Source: Candidatus Nitrospira kreftii
GTDB taxonomy: Bacteria > Nitrospirota > Nitrospiria > Nitrospirales > Nitrospiraceae
Length of the DNA: 64,000 nt
Reading direction: 5' to 3'
Assembly (NCBI GenBank): GCA_014058405.1
Contig: CP047423.1
Location: 2,960,501-3,024,500, forward strand
In this document: piece by piece, positions 53,186 through 64,000 of the stretch
Position numbering within the stretch: the first letter of the stretch is position 1
Layout: the number at the start of each line of letters is the position of its first letter
Position numbers and translations under genes: made by a program
The notes under the pieces: generated by a model
Told to the model about the DNA's origin: nothing
Database searches by the model: none
What the model saw: only the letters and a program-made list of their open reading frames with translations

Positions 53186-54058
53186 ATGAATGAATGGGGT
53201 CCAGCACTCGCAGTGATTCTTGGAGTCGTGGAGGGATTGACGGAGTTCCTTCCCGTCTCGTCCACCGGGCATCTCATCCTAGTCGGCCATGCTCTTGGGT
53301 TCACCGGCGATGTAGCCGCAAACGCGGAGATCGCGATCCAGCTGGGCGCCATTCTGGCCGTCATCGTGTTTGAACGGGAAAAAATCGCCCGGCTTCTTTC
53401 CGGCGCCTGGCAGGAACAAAAGGTATTGCGTTCGGCTACTGCAAGCGAACCGGCCTCCTGGGCCGAGCGCATCAAGGCCTCCATGCGAAATCATCCGAAC
53501 TTGTGGTTCGTGATCGGGCTAGGAATCGCCTTTCTGCCGGCTGCCGCACTCGGCCTCGCGGCGCATGGATGGATCAAATCACATTTATTCACCCCGCAAA
53601 CCGTGGCGACCACTTCGATCCTCGGAGGCATTATCATCCTTGTCGTGGAAGCCACCAAGCGCACGAGTCAGGCGATGAGCCTGGAACAAGTTTCACCCAT
53701 CCATGCGTTCTGGATCGGAGTCGCACAATGCGCGTCGTTGATTCCAGGCATGTCCCGATCCGGCTCCACCATCATCGGAGGCCTACTCGCGGGACTCGAC
53801 CGGAAGGTCGCCACGGAGTATTCCTTTTTTCTCGCTCTCCCGACCATCATTGCGGCCACTCTCTATGAAACATGGAAGGCACGCGGGACATTTACCGAGC
53901 AGGACTTTCTGGCACTCGCTCTTGGGATGGTTATTTCATTCCTGGTGGCTTGGGCCGTCATCGCTGCCTTCCTCACCTATGTCCAGCGGCATACCTTGCG
54001 GGCGTTTGCGTACTATCGTATTATGCTTGGAGTCTTGGTCTTATTGGTCGTCAGTTGA
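53186..54058 (+). CDS. uppP: Undecaprenyl-diphosphatase
   Basis: 290 residues with about eight membrane helices. The motifs VEGLTEFLPVSSTGHLIL and GMSRSGSTI are the two catalytic boxes of BacA/UppP. It recycles undecaprenyl diphosphate for cell-wall synthesis and can confer bacitracin resistance. The start ATG at 53186 follows GGAG; an upstream TTG is less likely. The 290 bases upstream hold no other gene I can see. Confidence 0.95.
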   Translation: MNEWGPALAVILGVVEGLTEFLPVSSTGHLILVGHALGFTGDVAANAEIAIQLGAILAVIVFEREKIARLLSGAWQEQKVLRSATASEPASWAERIKASMRNHPNLWFVIGLGIAFLPAAALGLAAHGWIKSHLFTPQTVATTSILGGIIILVVEATKRTSQAMSLEQVSPIHAFWIGVAQCASLIPGMSRSGSTIIGGLLAGLDRKVATEYSFFLALPTIIAATLYETWKARGTFTEQDFLALALGMVISFLVAWAVIAAFLTYVQRHTLRAFAYYRIMLGVLVLLVVS

Positions 54059-54070
54059 AAGGAGTTGTTC

Positions 54071-54331
54071 ATGGCTTCGGATACGATTCATGTTTATGAT
54101 ACCTGGGTCAACGGGAAGAACGGTCGCATTCACTTCGACGTGATGACGACGGATGAAGGAACCGCGCTCAAGCTTGCCAAGGAGTACTTGGTCGGCATCG
54201 GGGAACCAAACGCTGCGGTGACGACAAAAGAATGTCAATTTTGTCACAGCGAACCGCTGGTTATGTTCTCAGCAGAGCAACAGAAACAAGTCATGGAGAA
54301 GGGCGGATTTATCGTCCCAATGCCAGCCTAG
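54071..54331 (+). CDS. DUF2024-family protein
   Basis: 86 residues from the ATG at 54071, behind AAAGGAG. The start MASDTIHVYDTWV and TKECQFCHSEPL are the signature of DUF2024, small proteins with a conserved CxxC whose structure is known but function is not. It lies 12 bases after uppP and is probably cotranscribed. Confidence 0.88.
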   Translation: MASDTIHVYDTWVNGKNGRIHFDVMTTDEGTALKLAKEYLVGIGEPNAAVTTKECQFCHSEPLVMFSAEQQKQVMEKGGFIVPMPA

Positions 54332-54413
54332 TACGGCAGCCAAACGTATTGGTGCCAGGGTATTCCCGGCACCAATATATTTCTAGAGCCCGACACACAA
54401 AACATGAGTCATG

Positions 54414-54965
54414 CTAGGGGAATGAGGTGGGCTCGGAAGCTGTAGAGGGGTCTGGCTTCTTCTCAAATGCGAAGTGGATGATCAGGAAGATCACACCGAC
54501 AGTGATCGCGGAGTCCGCCACGTTGAATGCGGGCCAATGGTAGCTTTCGACATACACGTCGAGAAAGTCGATCACTTCCCCGAACCGCAATCGATCGATC
54601 AGGTTGCCGATCGCGCCGCCAAGAATTCCCGCCACACTGACGCGACCGACCCAGTCCCGCTCCGGCATCCGCACCAAGATCGTACTGAGCAACCCAAGGG
54701 CGAAGATCGAGGTCAGCCCGAAAAAAACCATCCGAAACGCGTTGCTGCTCCCAGCCAATAACCCGAACGCCGCTCCAGGGTTCCGAATATACGTCAGACT
54801 GAAGAGATTGGGGATGACAGGAATAGACTCGTGCAAGCGCATCGTTTGCATGATCTGCTGTTTCGTCAGCTGATCCAGCAGGACGATACTGCCGGTCACC
54901 AGTGCCAACGCCATATTGCGAAGCCACGATGCACTCAACGGACGGCCTCCACACATCGCTCGCAT
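54414..54965 (-). CDS. lspA: Lipoprotein signal peptidase (SPase II)
   Basis: 183 residues with four membrane helices. The conserved blocks are LDQLTKQ, YIRNPGAAFGLLA, GGAIGNLIDRLRFGEVIDFL (first catalytic Asp) and FNVADSAITVGV (second). It cleaves signal peptides of lipoproteins, several of which are encoded nearby. It overlaps the end of ileS by 31 bases; the two are often paired. Confidence 0.95.
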   Translation of the reverse strand: MRAMCGGRPLSASWLRNMALALVTGSIVLLDQLTKQQIMQTMRLHESIPVIPNLFSLTYIRNPGAAFGLLAGSSNAFRMVFFGLTSIFALGLLSTILVRMPERDWVGRVSVAGILGGAIGNLIDRLRFGEVIDFLDVYVESYHWPAFNVADSAITVGVIFLIIHFAFEKKPDPSTASEPTSFP

Positions 54966-57748
54966 AGGGTTGGATGATCATGATCCTTTCCGACAGCTTC
55001 TCGATAGTTCCAACAACGTTCGCACTTCTGGCCTTTCGCTTTTGATCTAACAATTGCTAGATCTGTGGCAACGGTTGAGTCGCACACCAATTCAACCTGA
55101 GACACAATGAACAGCATCGTCAGATCGGCTTCATACGTTCTCAAAAATTCATACACCTTCGGTTTGGCTAGGATTTCAATCTTGGCCTCAAGGGACGAAC
55201 CAATCTCTTTGTTTTGGCGCATACCTTCCAATAAACCTTGTACCTCCACTCGGTATTTAAGTAACTGCTCCCATCGTTGCGCTAATTGTTTATCAATCCA
55301 TTCGGACCTAACTTCAGGAAACGCCGTGAGATGTACGCTCTCAGCTTCCATGCGGCCACCCTGCGGCAGCGTCCGCCAGATTTCCTCCGCCGTAAAACTC
55401 AGAATCGGCGCCATGAGCTTCGACAGGGCCACGACAATCTCAAACAGCACCGTCTGCGATCCTCGGCGCAACGGCGAGTCGGCTCGGAAGGTATAGAGCC
55501 GATCCTTCAGGATGTCGAGATAAACGGCACTGAGATCCACCGAACAAAAGTTGTTCAGGGCATGGAAGATGGTGTGAAATTCAAACTCTTCGTAGGCACG
55601 GCGCACCTTCGTAATGAGTTCTCCAAGCCGCGACAACGCCCATCGGTCCAATTCCGACAGGTGGTCATAGGGCACACGGTGTATCGCCGGATCGAAGTCG
55701 TACAGATTGCTCAACAAAAACCGGGACGTGTTTCGGATCTTCCGATAGGCCTCGATCAGATGAGTCAGAATTTCCTGTGAGATTCGCAGATCTTCACGAT
55801 AGTCTTGAGCCGCCACCCAAAGACGGAGGATTTCTGCGCCCGACTGTTTAATGACGTCCTGCGGGGCAACCACATTCCCGGCCGACTTGGACATCTTCTT
55901 CCCCTGCCCGTCTACGACGAACCCATGGGTCAACACCGCTCGGTAGGGTGCGCGATGATCCGTCGTGACACCGGCCAACAAGGCACTATGGAACCAGCCC
56001 CGATGTTGGTCGGATCCTTCAAGATACAAATCCGCCGGCCACCACTTCCTCGATTTGAGAACAGCCGCATAGCTCACGCCGGATTCAAACCACACATCGA
56101 GAATGTCTCGTTCTTTCTCGAAGCTTGTCCCGCCACATTTTGGACAGGTTGTTCCAGCAGGCAACAGGTCGGCGGCGGATTGCTCGAACCACACATCCGC
56201 ACCGTTTGATTCCATCAAGACCGCAACATGTTCAACGATGGAGGGCTCGGCCAACACGTGATGACACGCGTTACACGTAAACCCTGGAATCGGGACGCCC
56301 CACACCCGCTGACGTGAGAGGCACCAGTCCGGTCTGTTTTCTATCATGCCGAAGATCCGATCACGCCCATAGCTCGGAATCCAGCGGACTCGCTCAATTT
56401 CCGCCAGAGTTTCTCTCCTCAAGTCATTCGTCTCCATCGAGACGAACCATTGCTCGGTCGCGCGGAAGATGACGGGATTCTTACACCGCCAGCAGTGCGG
56501 ATACGAATGGTTCAGCGAACCGTGCCCCAGCAAACGCCCATTCCCCTGCAGATACTCGACAATCTTCGGATTTGCCTTCAAGACCTGCTGGCCGGCGAAT
56601 TCCTTCACAACGGCCGTAAACCGACCACCGTTATCCACCGGCGCGAGAATTTCAAGCCGCTCCCCGGGCGAAGCCTTTGCATTGTGTTCCAGCACAAGGA
56701 GATAGTCTTCCATGCCATGGCCAGGCGCGATATGGACACAACCGGTACCCTGATCGAGCGTCACAAAATCCCCGAGCAAGAGGGGTGACAGACCGGTGGA
56801 CAACGGCCGTTGCGTTTCCAACCCCTCAAAACCTTCTCCACCTTTCCTCACTCCCACGATACGATAATCACTGATCCCGCAGGCCTTCGCGACGTTGTCC
56901 ACGAGTTTCTCCGCCATAATCAGCATTTCATCGCCGACCTTCACAAACGCGTAGTCGAAATCATGGTGGATGCAGACAGCTTGATTGGCAGGCAGGGTCC
57001 ATGGCGTCGTCGTCCAAATGACGACGGACACAAGCTTCATTCCGTCTGGAAACGAAATGCCAGGAAAGGTCTTCGCGAGGACCGCTGGCGCAGTGACGAC
57101 CGGGAACTTCACATAGATTGATGGCGACGTATGATCGTCATATTCGACCTCCGCCTCCGCCAGCGCCGTTTGATCCTGGGTGCACCAGAGAACCGGCTTG
57201 AGGCCCTTATAAACCCCCCCGCGCTCAACAAATTTTGCGAACTCGCGAATGATGGTGGCTTCATACGTCGGGGTCATTGTCAGGTAAGGATGGTCCCATT
57301 CTCCCAACACCCCCAGCCGCTTAAATTCTTCTCGCTGAATGTCGACGTAGCGCTCGGCATAGTCTCGGCAAAGTTTCCGAATGGCCGACACATCTAAGTC
57401 TTTTTTCTTGTCGCCCAATTCCTTCATGACTTGATGCTCGATCGGCAACCCATGGCAGTCCCACCCTGGTATGTAGGGCGAGTGGAAGCCAGCCATCGTC
57501 TTCGATTTGACGATGATGTCCTTAAGCACCTTGTTCAGGGCATGTCCGATGTGGATGCGACCGTTGGCATAAGGAGGGCCATCATGCAGCACATACCGAG
57601 GCCGCCCCTTCCCTAAGGCCTGAATCTGGTCGTAGAGCTTCTGCTCCTCCCACCAGGCCAGCATCGCGGGTTCCCGCTGAGGCAAATTGGCCTTCATCGG
57701 GAAATCGGTTTTCGGAAGATTGAGCGTTGATTTGTAATCAGTCGACAT
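54935..57748 (-). CDS. ileS: Isoleucyl-tRNA synthetase
   Basis: 937 residues. The HIGH-like motif is PPYANGRIHIGHA and the KMSKS loop is GQGKKMSKSAGN. The editing domain and the C-terminal zinc finger (CERCWNYREAVGKDHDHPTL then CERC) are present, as in bacterial type enzymes. The ATG at 57748 (MSTDYKS) is preferred over one five codons upstream. Sits between nadA upstream and lspA downstream on the same strand. Confidence 0.96.
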   Translation of the reverse strand: MSTDYKSTLNLPKTDFPMKANLPQREPAMLAWWEEQKLYDQIQALGKGRPRYVLHDGPPYANGRIHIGHALNKVLKDIIVKSKTMAGFHSPYIPGWDCHGLPIEHQVMKELGDKKKDLDVSAIRKLCRDYAERYVDIQREEFKRLGVLGEWDHPYLTMTPTYEATIIREFAKFVERGGVYKGLKPVLWCTQDQTALAEAEVEYDDHTSPSIYVKFPVVTAPAVLAKTFPGISFPDGMKLVSVVIWTTTPWTLPANQAVCIHHDFDYAFVKVGDEMLIMAEKLVDNVAKACGISDYRIVGVRKGGEGFEGLETQRPLSTGLSPLLLGDFVTLDQGTGCVHIAPGHGMEDYLLVLEHNAKASPGERLEILAPVDNGGRFTAVVKEFAGQQVLKANPKIVEYLQGNGRLLGHGSLNHSYPHCWRCKNPVIFRATEQWFVSMETNDLRRETLAEIERVRWIPSYGRDRIFGMIENRPDWCLSRQRVWGVPIPGFTCNACHHVLAEPSIVEHVAVLMESNGADVWFEQSAADLLPAGTTCPKCGGTSFEKERDILDVWFESGVSYAAVLKSRKWWPADLYLEGSDQHRGWFHSALLAGVTTDHRAPYRAVLTHGFVVDGQGKKMSKSAGNVVAPQDVIKQSGAEILRLWVAAQDYREDLRISQEILTHLIEAYRKIRNTSRFLLSNLYDFDPAIHRVPYDHLSELDRWALSRLGELITKVRRAYEEFEFHTIFHALNNFCSVDLSAVYLDILKDRLYTFRADSPLRRGSQTVLFEIVVALSKLMAPILSFTAEEIWRTLPQGGRMEAESVHLTAFPEVRSEWIDKQLAQRWEQLLKYRVEVQGLLEGMRQNKEIGSSLEAKIEILAKPKVYEFLRTYEADLTMLFIVSQVELVCDSTVATDLAIVRSKAKGQKCERCWNYREAVGKDHDHPTLCERCVEAVR

Positions 57749-57825
57749 AGGAAATCCGAACACTCACAAACAGGATCATGCAGAATCGAGGGAATATACC
57801 GGAAGGAAGGGGGGAGGTACCAGCC

Positions 57826-58929
57826 CTAACTGATAGCCATCATTCGGTCAAGCGCAACCTTTGCCCAGTGCTTATCGTCCTCTGGCACGCTGATGCGATT
57901 CACGACGTGCCCTTCAGCTAGATTCTCCATCGCCCAGCAGAGGTGCGCGGCATCGATCCGGAACATGGTGGCACACTGACAGACAGTGGAGGATAGGAAA
58001 AACACTTTTTTGTCGGTGAGTTCGTGTTTCAAGCGATTGACGAGATTCAGTTCCGTCCCAACCGCCCACGTCGTACCGGCCGGAGCAGCGGTAACCGTGC
58101 GGATAATGAATTCTGTCGATCCGATGAGATCGGCCTTGTTCACCACATCTTCATGACACTCCGGATGCACGATAACTTTGCCGTCTGGATACTGCTTGCG
58201 AAAGTGATCCACATGGACGGACTGGAACATTTGATGGACGCTGCAATGCCCCTTCCATAAGATCAGTTTGGCTCTCTTGATGGCGTCTCTGGTGTTCCCA
58301 CCGTTGGGTTGATAAGGATCCCACACGATCATCAGTTCGCGGGGGATACCCATTTTGTTCGCCGTATTCCGTCCCAAGTGTTCGTCTGGGAAGAAGAGAA
58401 TCTTTTCTCGCCTCGCCCAACACCATTCAATTACTGCTTTTGCGTTGGAGGAGGTGCACGTGATCCCTCCATGTTCGCCACAAAACGACTTAAGGACCGC
58501 CGCCGAGTTTACATACACCGCCGGCATCACGGTCTCTTCCACCGGCACCACACGTCCTAAGGCTTCCCAGCATTGATCGACTTGCTCGATCGCAGCCATA
58601 TCGGCCATCGAGCAGCCAGCCGCCATGTCTGGCAGAATGACCGTTTGCTGAGAACGACTGAGGATATCCGCCGTCTCAGCCATGAAGTGCACGCCGCAAA
58701 AGACAATGTAGGACCGTTCGGACCGCTCGGCGGCTAGTTTGGCCAACAAGAGCGAGTCACCACGAAAATCGGCGTGCTGAATGACCTCATCTCGCTGATA
58801 ATTGTGGCCCAGAATCATGGCTCTCTCGCCCAGCACCTGCTTGGCCGCAACGATTCGGCGGTGCAATGCTTCCGGCGCCAGCGCATGGTACTCGTCAATT
58901 GACTTCAATACTGTCACAGTAGCTGACAC
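57826..58929 (-). CDS. nadA: Quinolinate synthase A
   Basis: 367 residues. The N-terminal half starts LGHNYQRDEVIQHADFRGDS, and the three Fe-S cysteines are in IVFCGVHFMAE, GGITCTSSNAK and STVCQCATMFR. It condenses iminoaspartate with dihydroxyacetone phosphate to quinolinate for NAD synthesis. No nadB is adjacent. It leads the nadA-ileS-lspA unit on the minus strand, 77 bases before ileS. Confidence 0.95.
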   Translation of the reverse strand: MSATVTVLKSIDEYHALAPEALHRRIVAAKQVLGERAMILGHNYQRDEVIQHADFRGDSLLLAKLAAERSERSYIVFCGVHFMAETADILSRSQQTVILPDMAAGCSMADMAAIEQVDQCWEALGRVVPVEETVMPAVYVNSAAVLKSFCGEHGGITCTSSNAKAVIEWCWARREKILFFPDEHLGRNTANKMGIPRELMIVWDPYQPNGGNTRDAIKRAKLILWKGHCSVHQMFQSVHVDHFRKQYPDGKVIVHPECHEDVVNKADLIGSTEFIIRTVTAAPAGTTWAVGTELNLVNRLKHELTDKKVFFLSSTVCQCATMFRIDAAHLCWAMENLAEGHVVNRISVPEDDKHWAKVALDRMMAIS

Positions 58930-59058
58930 AGATCCTCCAAAGAATAAGGAAAGTCATTCTACGACAGCCTCCCCTTACAATCAATGAATCGCCCACTGCG
59001 GAAAAGTCCTAGTCAGCGCCCCCCAAAGGATAGTAGGCACGCTGGGTCTAATAGCCGA

Positions 59059-59087
59059 TTGACTTCGACGCCTTGGAGTACTACGAT
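59059..59087 (+). promoter_or_regulatory. Promoter of the thiC operon
   Basis: TTGACT (59059-59064) and TACGAT (59082-59087), exactly 17 bases apart, form a good sigma-70 promoter. Transcription would begin near 59094, at the 5' edge of the riboswitch. Confidence 0.7.
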
Positions 59088-59095
59088 CATCAACA

Positions 59096-61209
<2,114 letters not shown>

Positions 61210-61218
61210 GAGTCCCTT

Positions 61219-62019
61219 ATGGCCAAACCACGACCAGCACCGTTACGGGAAAGAGATATCACCCGGCAGATCGCCCGGGAATACTATAAAGAATTTGATC
61301 AGCTCATTGAGAGCGATGTGATCATCGTCGGCGCGGGGCCGTCCGGGCTTATCTGTGCACGTGATCTCGCAACAATGGGATTTCGAACCCTTCTCATCGA
61401 GCAGAGCCTGGCACTCGGTGGTGGATTCTGGTCCGGCGGCTATCTCATGAACAAAGCGACCATTTGCGAGCCGGCGAATGAGATTCTTGAAGAGGTTGGC
61501 GTCCCGTGTAAACAAATCAAGGAGTGTGAGGGGATGTATATGGTCGATCCCCCACACGCCACAGGTGCCCTGATCGCAGCCGCCTACAACGCCGGTGCGA
61601 AGATTATGAATCTGACCCGAGTGTTGGACTTGATCCTCCGCAACGATGGTTTGCTGGAAGGAGTCGTCGTCAACAACACCACCGCCGAAATGGCTGGTCA
61701 TGATCTGATCCACGTCGATCCAATCGCCCTTGAGAGCAAAATCGTGGTGGATGCCACCGGCCACGATGCCGTCGTGGTTGAGCTTCTCCATAAACGGAAT
61801 CTGTATAATAAGGTGCCAGGAAACGGAGCCATGTGGGTGGCCCGCTCTGAAGAAGAGATCATGGACCGGACAGGAGAGGTCTATCCCAATTGTTTCGTGA
61901 TCGGCTTGGCAGTCGCCGCCGTCTACGGCACACCGCGAATGGGCCCTGCCTTCGGATCAATGTTGTTGTCCGGTCGGTACGGAGCGGAATTGATTAAGAA
62001 GAAACTGAAACAGGAGTAA
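61219..62019 (+). CDS. thi4: Thi4-type thiazole synthase with His in the sulfur-donor position
   Basis: 266 residues. The FAD/NAD dinucleotide fold starts IIVGAGPSGLICARDLA; GGGFWSGGYLMN and RMGPAFGSMLLSG are Thi4 blocks. In yeast and plant Thi4 the residue in the DP-motif is the Cys that donates sulfur (suicide enzyme). Here the motif reads HDLIHVDPIALES, with His165 in that place, as in the methanogen enzyme that uses free sulfide and turns over many times. It makes the thiazole unit for thiamine and pairs with ThiC and ThiD. Confidence 0.9.
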   Translation: MAKPRPAPLRERDITRQIAREYYKEFDQLIESDVIIVGAGPSGLICARDLATMGFRTLLIEQSLALGGGFWSGGYLMNKATICEPANEILEEVGVPCKQIKECEGMYMVDPPHATGALIAAAYNAGAKIMNLTRVLDLILRNDGLLEGVVVNNTTAEMAGHDLIHVDPIALESKIVVDATGHDAVVVELLHKRNLYNKVPGNGAMWVARSEEEIMDRTGEVYPNCFVIGLAVAAVYGTPRMGPAFGSMLLSGRYGAELIKKKLKQE

Positions 62020-62102
62020 GGTCAACCGTCATTCGTCAAGTCCCTGGGGACACGAGACCATTCCAAACAGGAATGACGAATGACCAAAGACGTGTAATAC
62101 AT

Positions 62103-62618
62103 ATGGACGTTCAGGATTTTCTCCTTCAAGGCGAAGGGCGCGAAGAAGACAAACGCCAGGCGTGGACTCTGTTTCAACAGGCCTTTGAGCGACAGATGAA
62201 AGGGGAACTTGAAGAGGCAGTCAACCTCTACAAGCAATCGATCGCAACCCATCCAACTGCCGAGGGCTACACGTTCTTGGGTTGGACCTATAGCTTCATG
62301 GGACGACTTGATGACGCCATTGAGGAATGTCACAACGCCATCGCGCAAGACCCAGACTTCGGCAACCCTTATAATGACATCGGCGCCTATCTCATTGAAA
62401 AAGGTGAATTCGACGAAGCTATTACGTGGTTTCAGAAAGCGATGCAGGCGAAGCGGTACGAAAGCCCGGCCTATCCGCACCTCAATCTTGGTCGCGTGTA
62501 TGAACGCAAGGGGAACTGGACCGAGGCCATCGATTCGTATAAAAAAGCGCTCACGTTGGACCCTAACTACAAGCTTGCCAGGAAGGCCCTCGTCCGGCTG
62601 GTAAGCTCACTGAACTGA
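62103..62618 (+). CDS. TPR-repeat protein
   Basis: 171 residues of TPR units: AFERQMKGELEEAVNLYKQS, GWTYSFMGRLDDAIEECHNA, GAYLIEKGEFDEAITWFQKA and GRVYERKGNWTEAIDSYKKA. No signal peptide, so likely a cytosolic scaffold. The start used is the ATG at 62103; an upstream ATG ten codons before is possible. It follows thi4 by 83 bases and precedes the degenerate receiver by 13. Confidence 0.85.
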   Translation: MDVQDFLLQGEGREEDKRQAWTLFQQAFERQMKGELEEAVNLYKQSIATHPTAEGYTFLGWTYSFMGRLDDAIEECHNAIAQDPDFGNPYNDIGAYLIEKGEFDEAITWFQKAMQAKRYESPAYPHLNLGRVYERKGNWTEAIDSYKKALTLDPNYKLARKALVRLVSSLN

Positions 62619-62631
62619 CGACTATACACTG

Positions 62632-63006
62632 ATGCACAAAACTATCCTCGTCGCCATTACTGATCTATTTTTCTATACCAAAGTCCGAGATGCGTTACGC
62701 CAACCGGAGTACCAGCTTGAAAAAGCACGTGCGCAACAGGACATTCTCGATAAAGCCGTTTCCACCAGTCCGAGGGCGATCGTTCTTAATATGAACGACC
62801 TCACCCTCAATGCGTTTCAGGCCCTGGAAAACCTGAAGGCCGATCCACGGGTACAAGCCATTCCGACGTTGGCCTTTGCCAATCATGAAGAAGTGGAGAC
62901 GTGGAACCACGCCAAGGCGCTTGGTGTGACCAAGATCGTGTCACGCAATGAATTTTCAGCTCGAACGAGGGATCTTGTCGAAGAAATCATCAAGGCCGTG
63001 TCGTGA
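62632..63006 (+). CDS. Degenerate response-regulator receiver
   Basis: 124 residues of the CheY-like fold. The expected phospho-acceptor Asp is replaced by Asn53 (AIVLNMNDL), and the acidic pair near residue 10 is reduced to one Asp. It therefore cannot be phosphorylated normally and probably acts through binding. No output domain. Adjacent to a TPR gene, which may encode its partner. Confidence 0.72.
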   Translation: MHKTILVAITDLFFYTKVRDALRQPEYQLEKARAQQDILDKAVSTSPRAIVLNMNDLTLNAFQALENLKADPRVQAIPTLAFANHEEVETWNHAKALGVTKIVSRNEFSARTRDLVEEIIKAVS

Positions 63007-63083
63007 GGCCGTAGCACCAAAAAGTTTCTATGCCGCAGAACCTTCAGCTTGAAGACTTTCAGACTTTCTAACCGAAACTACAC

Positions 63084-64000
63084 ATGAAACAATCGCGTCT
63101 CCATCAGCAGCACATTCAACTCGGCGCGACCTTTGAAGAGGTGACCGGCTGGGACATGCCTGCCCACTATGGCGATATCACTGCTGAACATTGTGCTGTC
63201 CGCCAAGCCGTCGGCATGGCGGATCTCTCCCACCGCGGCAAGCTCAGGGTGACGGGAGAGGATCGCGTGAAGTGGCTACAAAGCGTCATCAGCAACGACA
63301 TCCTTCCCCTCCAACCTGGACAAGGCCGCTACTCAGCCTTTCTCACCCACAAGGGCAAAATGCTCACTTACTTCCGCCTGTATATGCAAAACGAGGCGGT
63401 CATGCTGGAAGATGTCGGCGAGATTGGCGACACCACGTTTCAGGCCTTGCGCAAATTCCTGCTCTACGGGACGAAAGCCAAGATGGAAAACTGCGGTGAC
63501 AGTTGGGGGCTGCTCTTGATCAGCGGGCCAAAGGCCGCCTATGTGGTGCAATCTGCATTTGGCGTTGACGTCACGGGCTTACAGCCGGTCGATTTTGTTA
63601 TGGCGCAGATCGGAGGACATCATGCGCTGGTGACACGCACCGAGGAAACCGGTGAAGTCGATCTGGAGGTCTTCATCCCGGTGGACGGTCTGTTGACCGC
63701 ATGGACCAATGCGATGCAGGCCGGAGCCAAGCTCGGCATCAAGGCTATTGGGAACCACGCGCGAGAAGCCTTGCGCCTGGAAGCCGGCATCCCGAAAGCC
63801 GGGCCAGATTTGAACGAGGAGATTGTCCCTCCCGAGGCCAATCTCGAGGGCAAAGCATTCAGCCTGAACAAAGGCTGCTATCCGGGCCAAGAAGTCGTCG
63901 CCCGCATGGATACCTACGGCAACGTGCGCCGTAAGCTGGTTGGGTTAGTCCTCAAGGACTCAGTCATTCCACCCCACGGCGCCAAGCTCTATAGCGGTGA
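63084..64000 (+). CDS. YgfZ/GcvT-family folate-binding protein (3' end beyond the window)
   Basis: The frame opens at the ATG at 63084 and runs past the right edge, at least 305 residues. GWDMPAHYGDITAEHCAVRQ and DLSHRGKLRVTGEDRVKWLQ are GcvT-fold features, and NKGCYPGQEVVARMDTYGN carries the KGCYxGQE signature of YgfZ. YgfZ-type proteins help Fe-S cluster enzymes such as MiaB using tetrahydrofolate. The C-terminal part is not seen. Confidence 0.85.
   Translation, partial: MKQSRLHQQHIQLGATFEEVTGWDMPAHYGDITAEHCAVRQAVGMADLSHRGKLRVTGEDRVKWLQSVISNDILPLQPGQGRYSAFLTHKGKMLTYFRLYMQNEAVMLEDVGEIGDTTFQALRKFLLYGTKAKMENCGDSWGLLLISGPKAAYVVQSAFGVDVTGLQPVDFVMAQIGGHHALVTRTEETGEVDLEVFIPVDGLLTAWTNAMQAGAKLGIKAIGNHAREALRLEAGIPKAGPDLNEEIVPPEANLEGKAFSLNKGCYPGQEVVARMDTYGNVRRKLVGLVLKDSVIPPHGAKLYSG

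Overview
The window most likely comes from a Nitrospira-type bacterium (phylum Nitrospirota). It is a moderately GC-rich, gene-dense chromosome carrying families common in that group: an N-type ATPase operon, many small secreted proteins, and a thiC/His-type Thi4 thiamine operon under a TPP riboswitch. An Rh-type (not Amt-type) ammonia channel is reported mainly from clade A complete ammonia oxidisers. This makes a comammox Nitrospira plausible, but no amo, hao or nxr gene lies in the window to prove it.

Layout. 1-4127 (-): N-ATPase operon atpD-C-Q-R-B-E-F, running off the left edge. 4.8-7.7 kb (+): site-2 protease plus a TPR protein. 7.7-11.2 kb (-): haem-binding Tll0287-like protein, a 206-bp inverted-repeat element, a PepSY protein, an SGNH-like membrane protein and a lone receiver protein. 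11.25-11.85 kb: a wrecked HtrA/DegP gene. 12-21 kb: a sensory and envelope locus with a four-PAS histidine kinase, a NarL-type regulator, several small secreted or Cys-rich proteins and a sugar-phosphate nucleotidyltransferase. Its intergenic spaces contain a recurring palindrome, ACTAGG-N6-CCTAGT. 21.4-29.4 kb: a K+ channel, two cation/proton antiporters, a mechanosensitive channel and the Rh channel. 29.6-37.4 kb: a DUF2130 protein, a FlgO-like/thiD/haem-copper-oxidase-like operon, a hydrolase, and an FGE-sulfatase-fold protein with an unknown partner. 37.5-41.1 kb: pilT, a BrnT/BrnA toxin-antitoxin pair inserted before a second copy of the pilT 3' end, and an AT-richer gene of unknown function. 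41.3-43.7 kb (-): lipoprotein, methyltransferase, MOSC and PrmA-like genes. 43.8-52.1 kb (+): membrane MutS-like ATPase, a giant LplT-PlsC-acyl-ACP synthetase fusion, amidohydrolase, ECF sigma factor and membrane partner, ended by a strong hairpin. 52.2-58.9 kb: lipoprotein, uppP, DUF2024, then lspA/ileS/nadA (-). 59-64 kb (+): TPP riboswitch, thiC, thi4, a TPR protein, a degenerate receiver and a YgfZ/GcvT-like gene cut by the right edge.

The most notable unexplained signal is the palindrome family at 12.6-19.5 kb. Seven sites lie next to the two-component genes and their small secreted or zinc-ribbon neighbours, which suggests a local regulon controlled by the NarL-type regulator encoded there. 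Other notable points are the TA insertion into the pilT tail, the gutted DegP gene, the two-carboxylate N-ATPase c subunit and the His-type Thi4.
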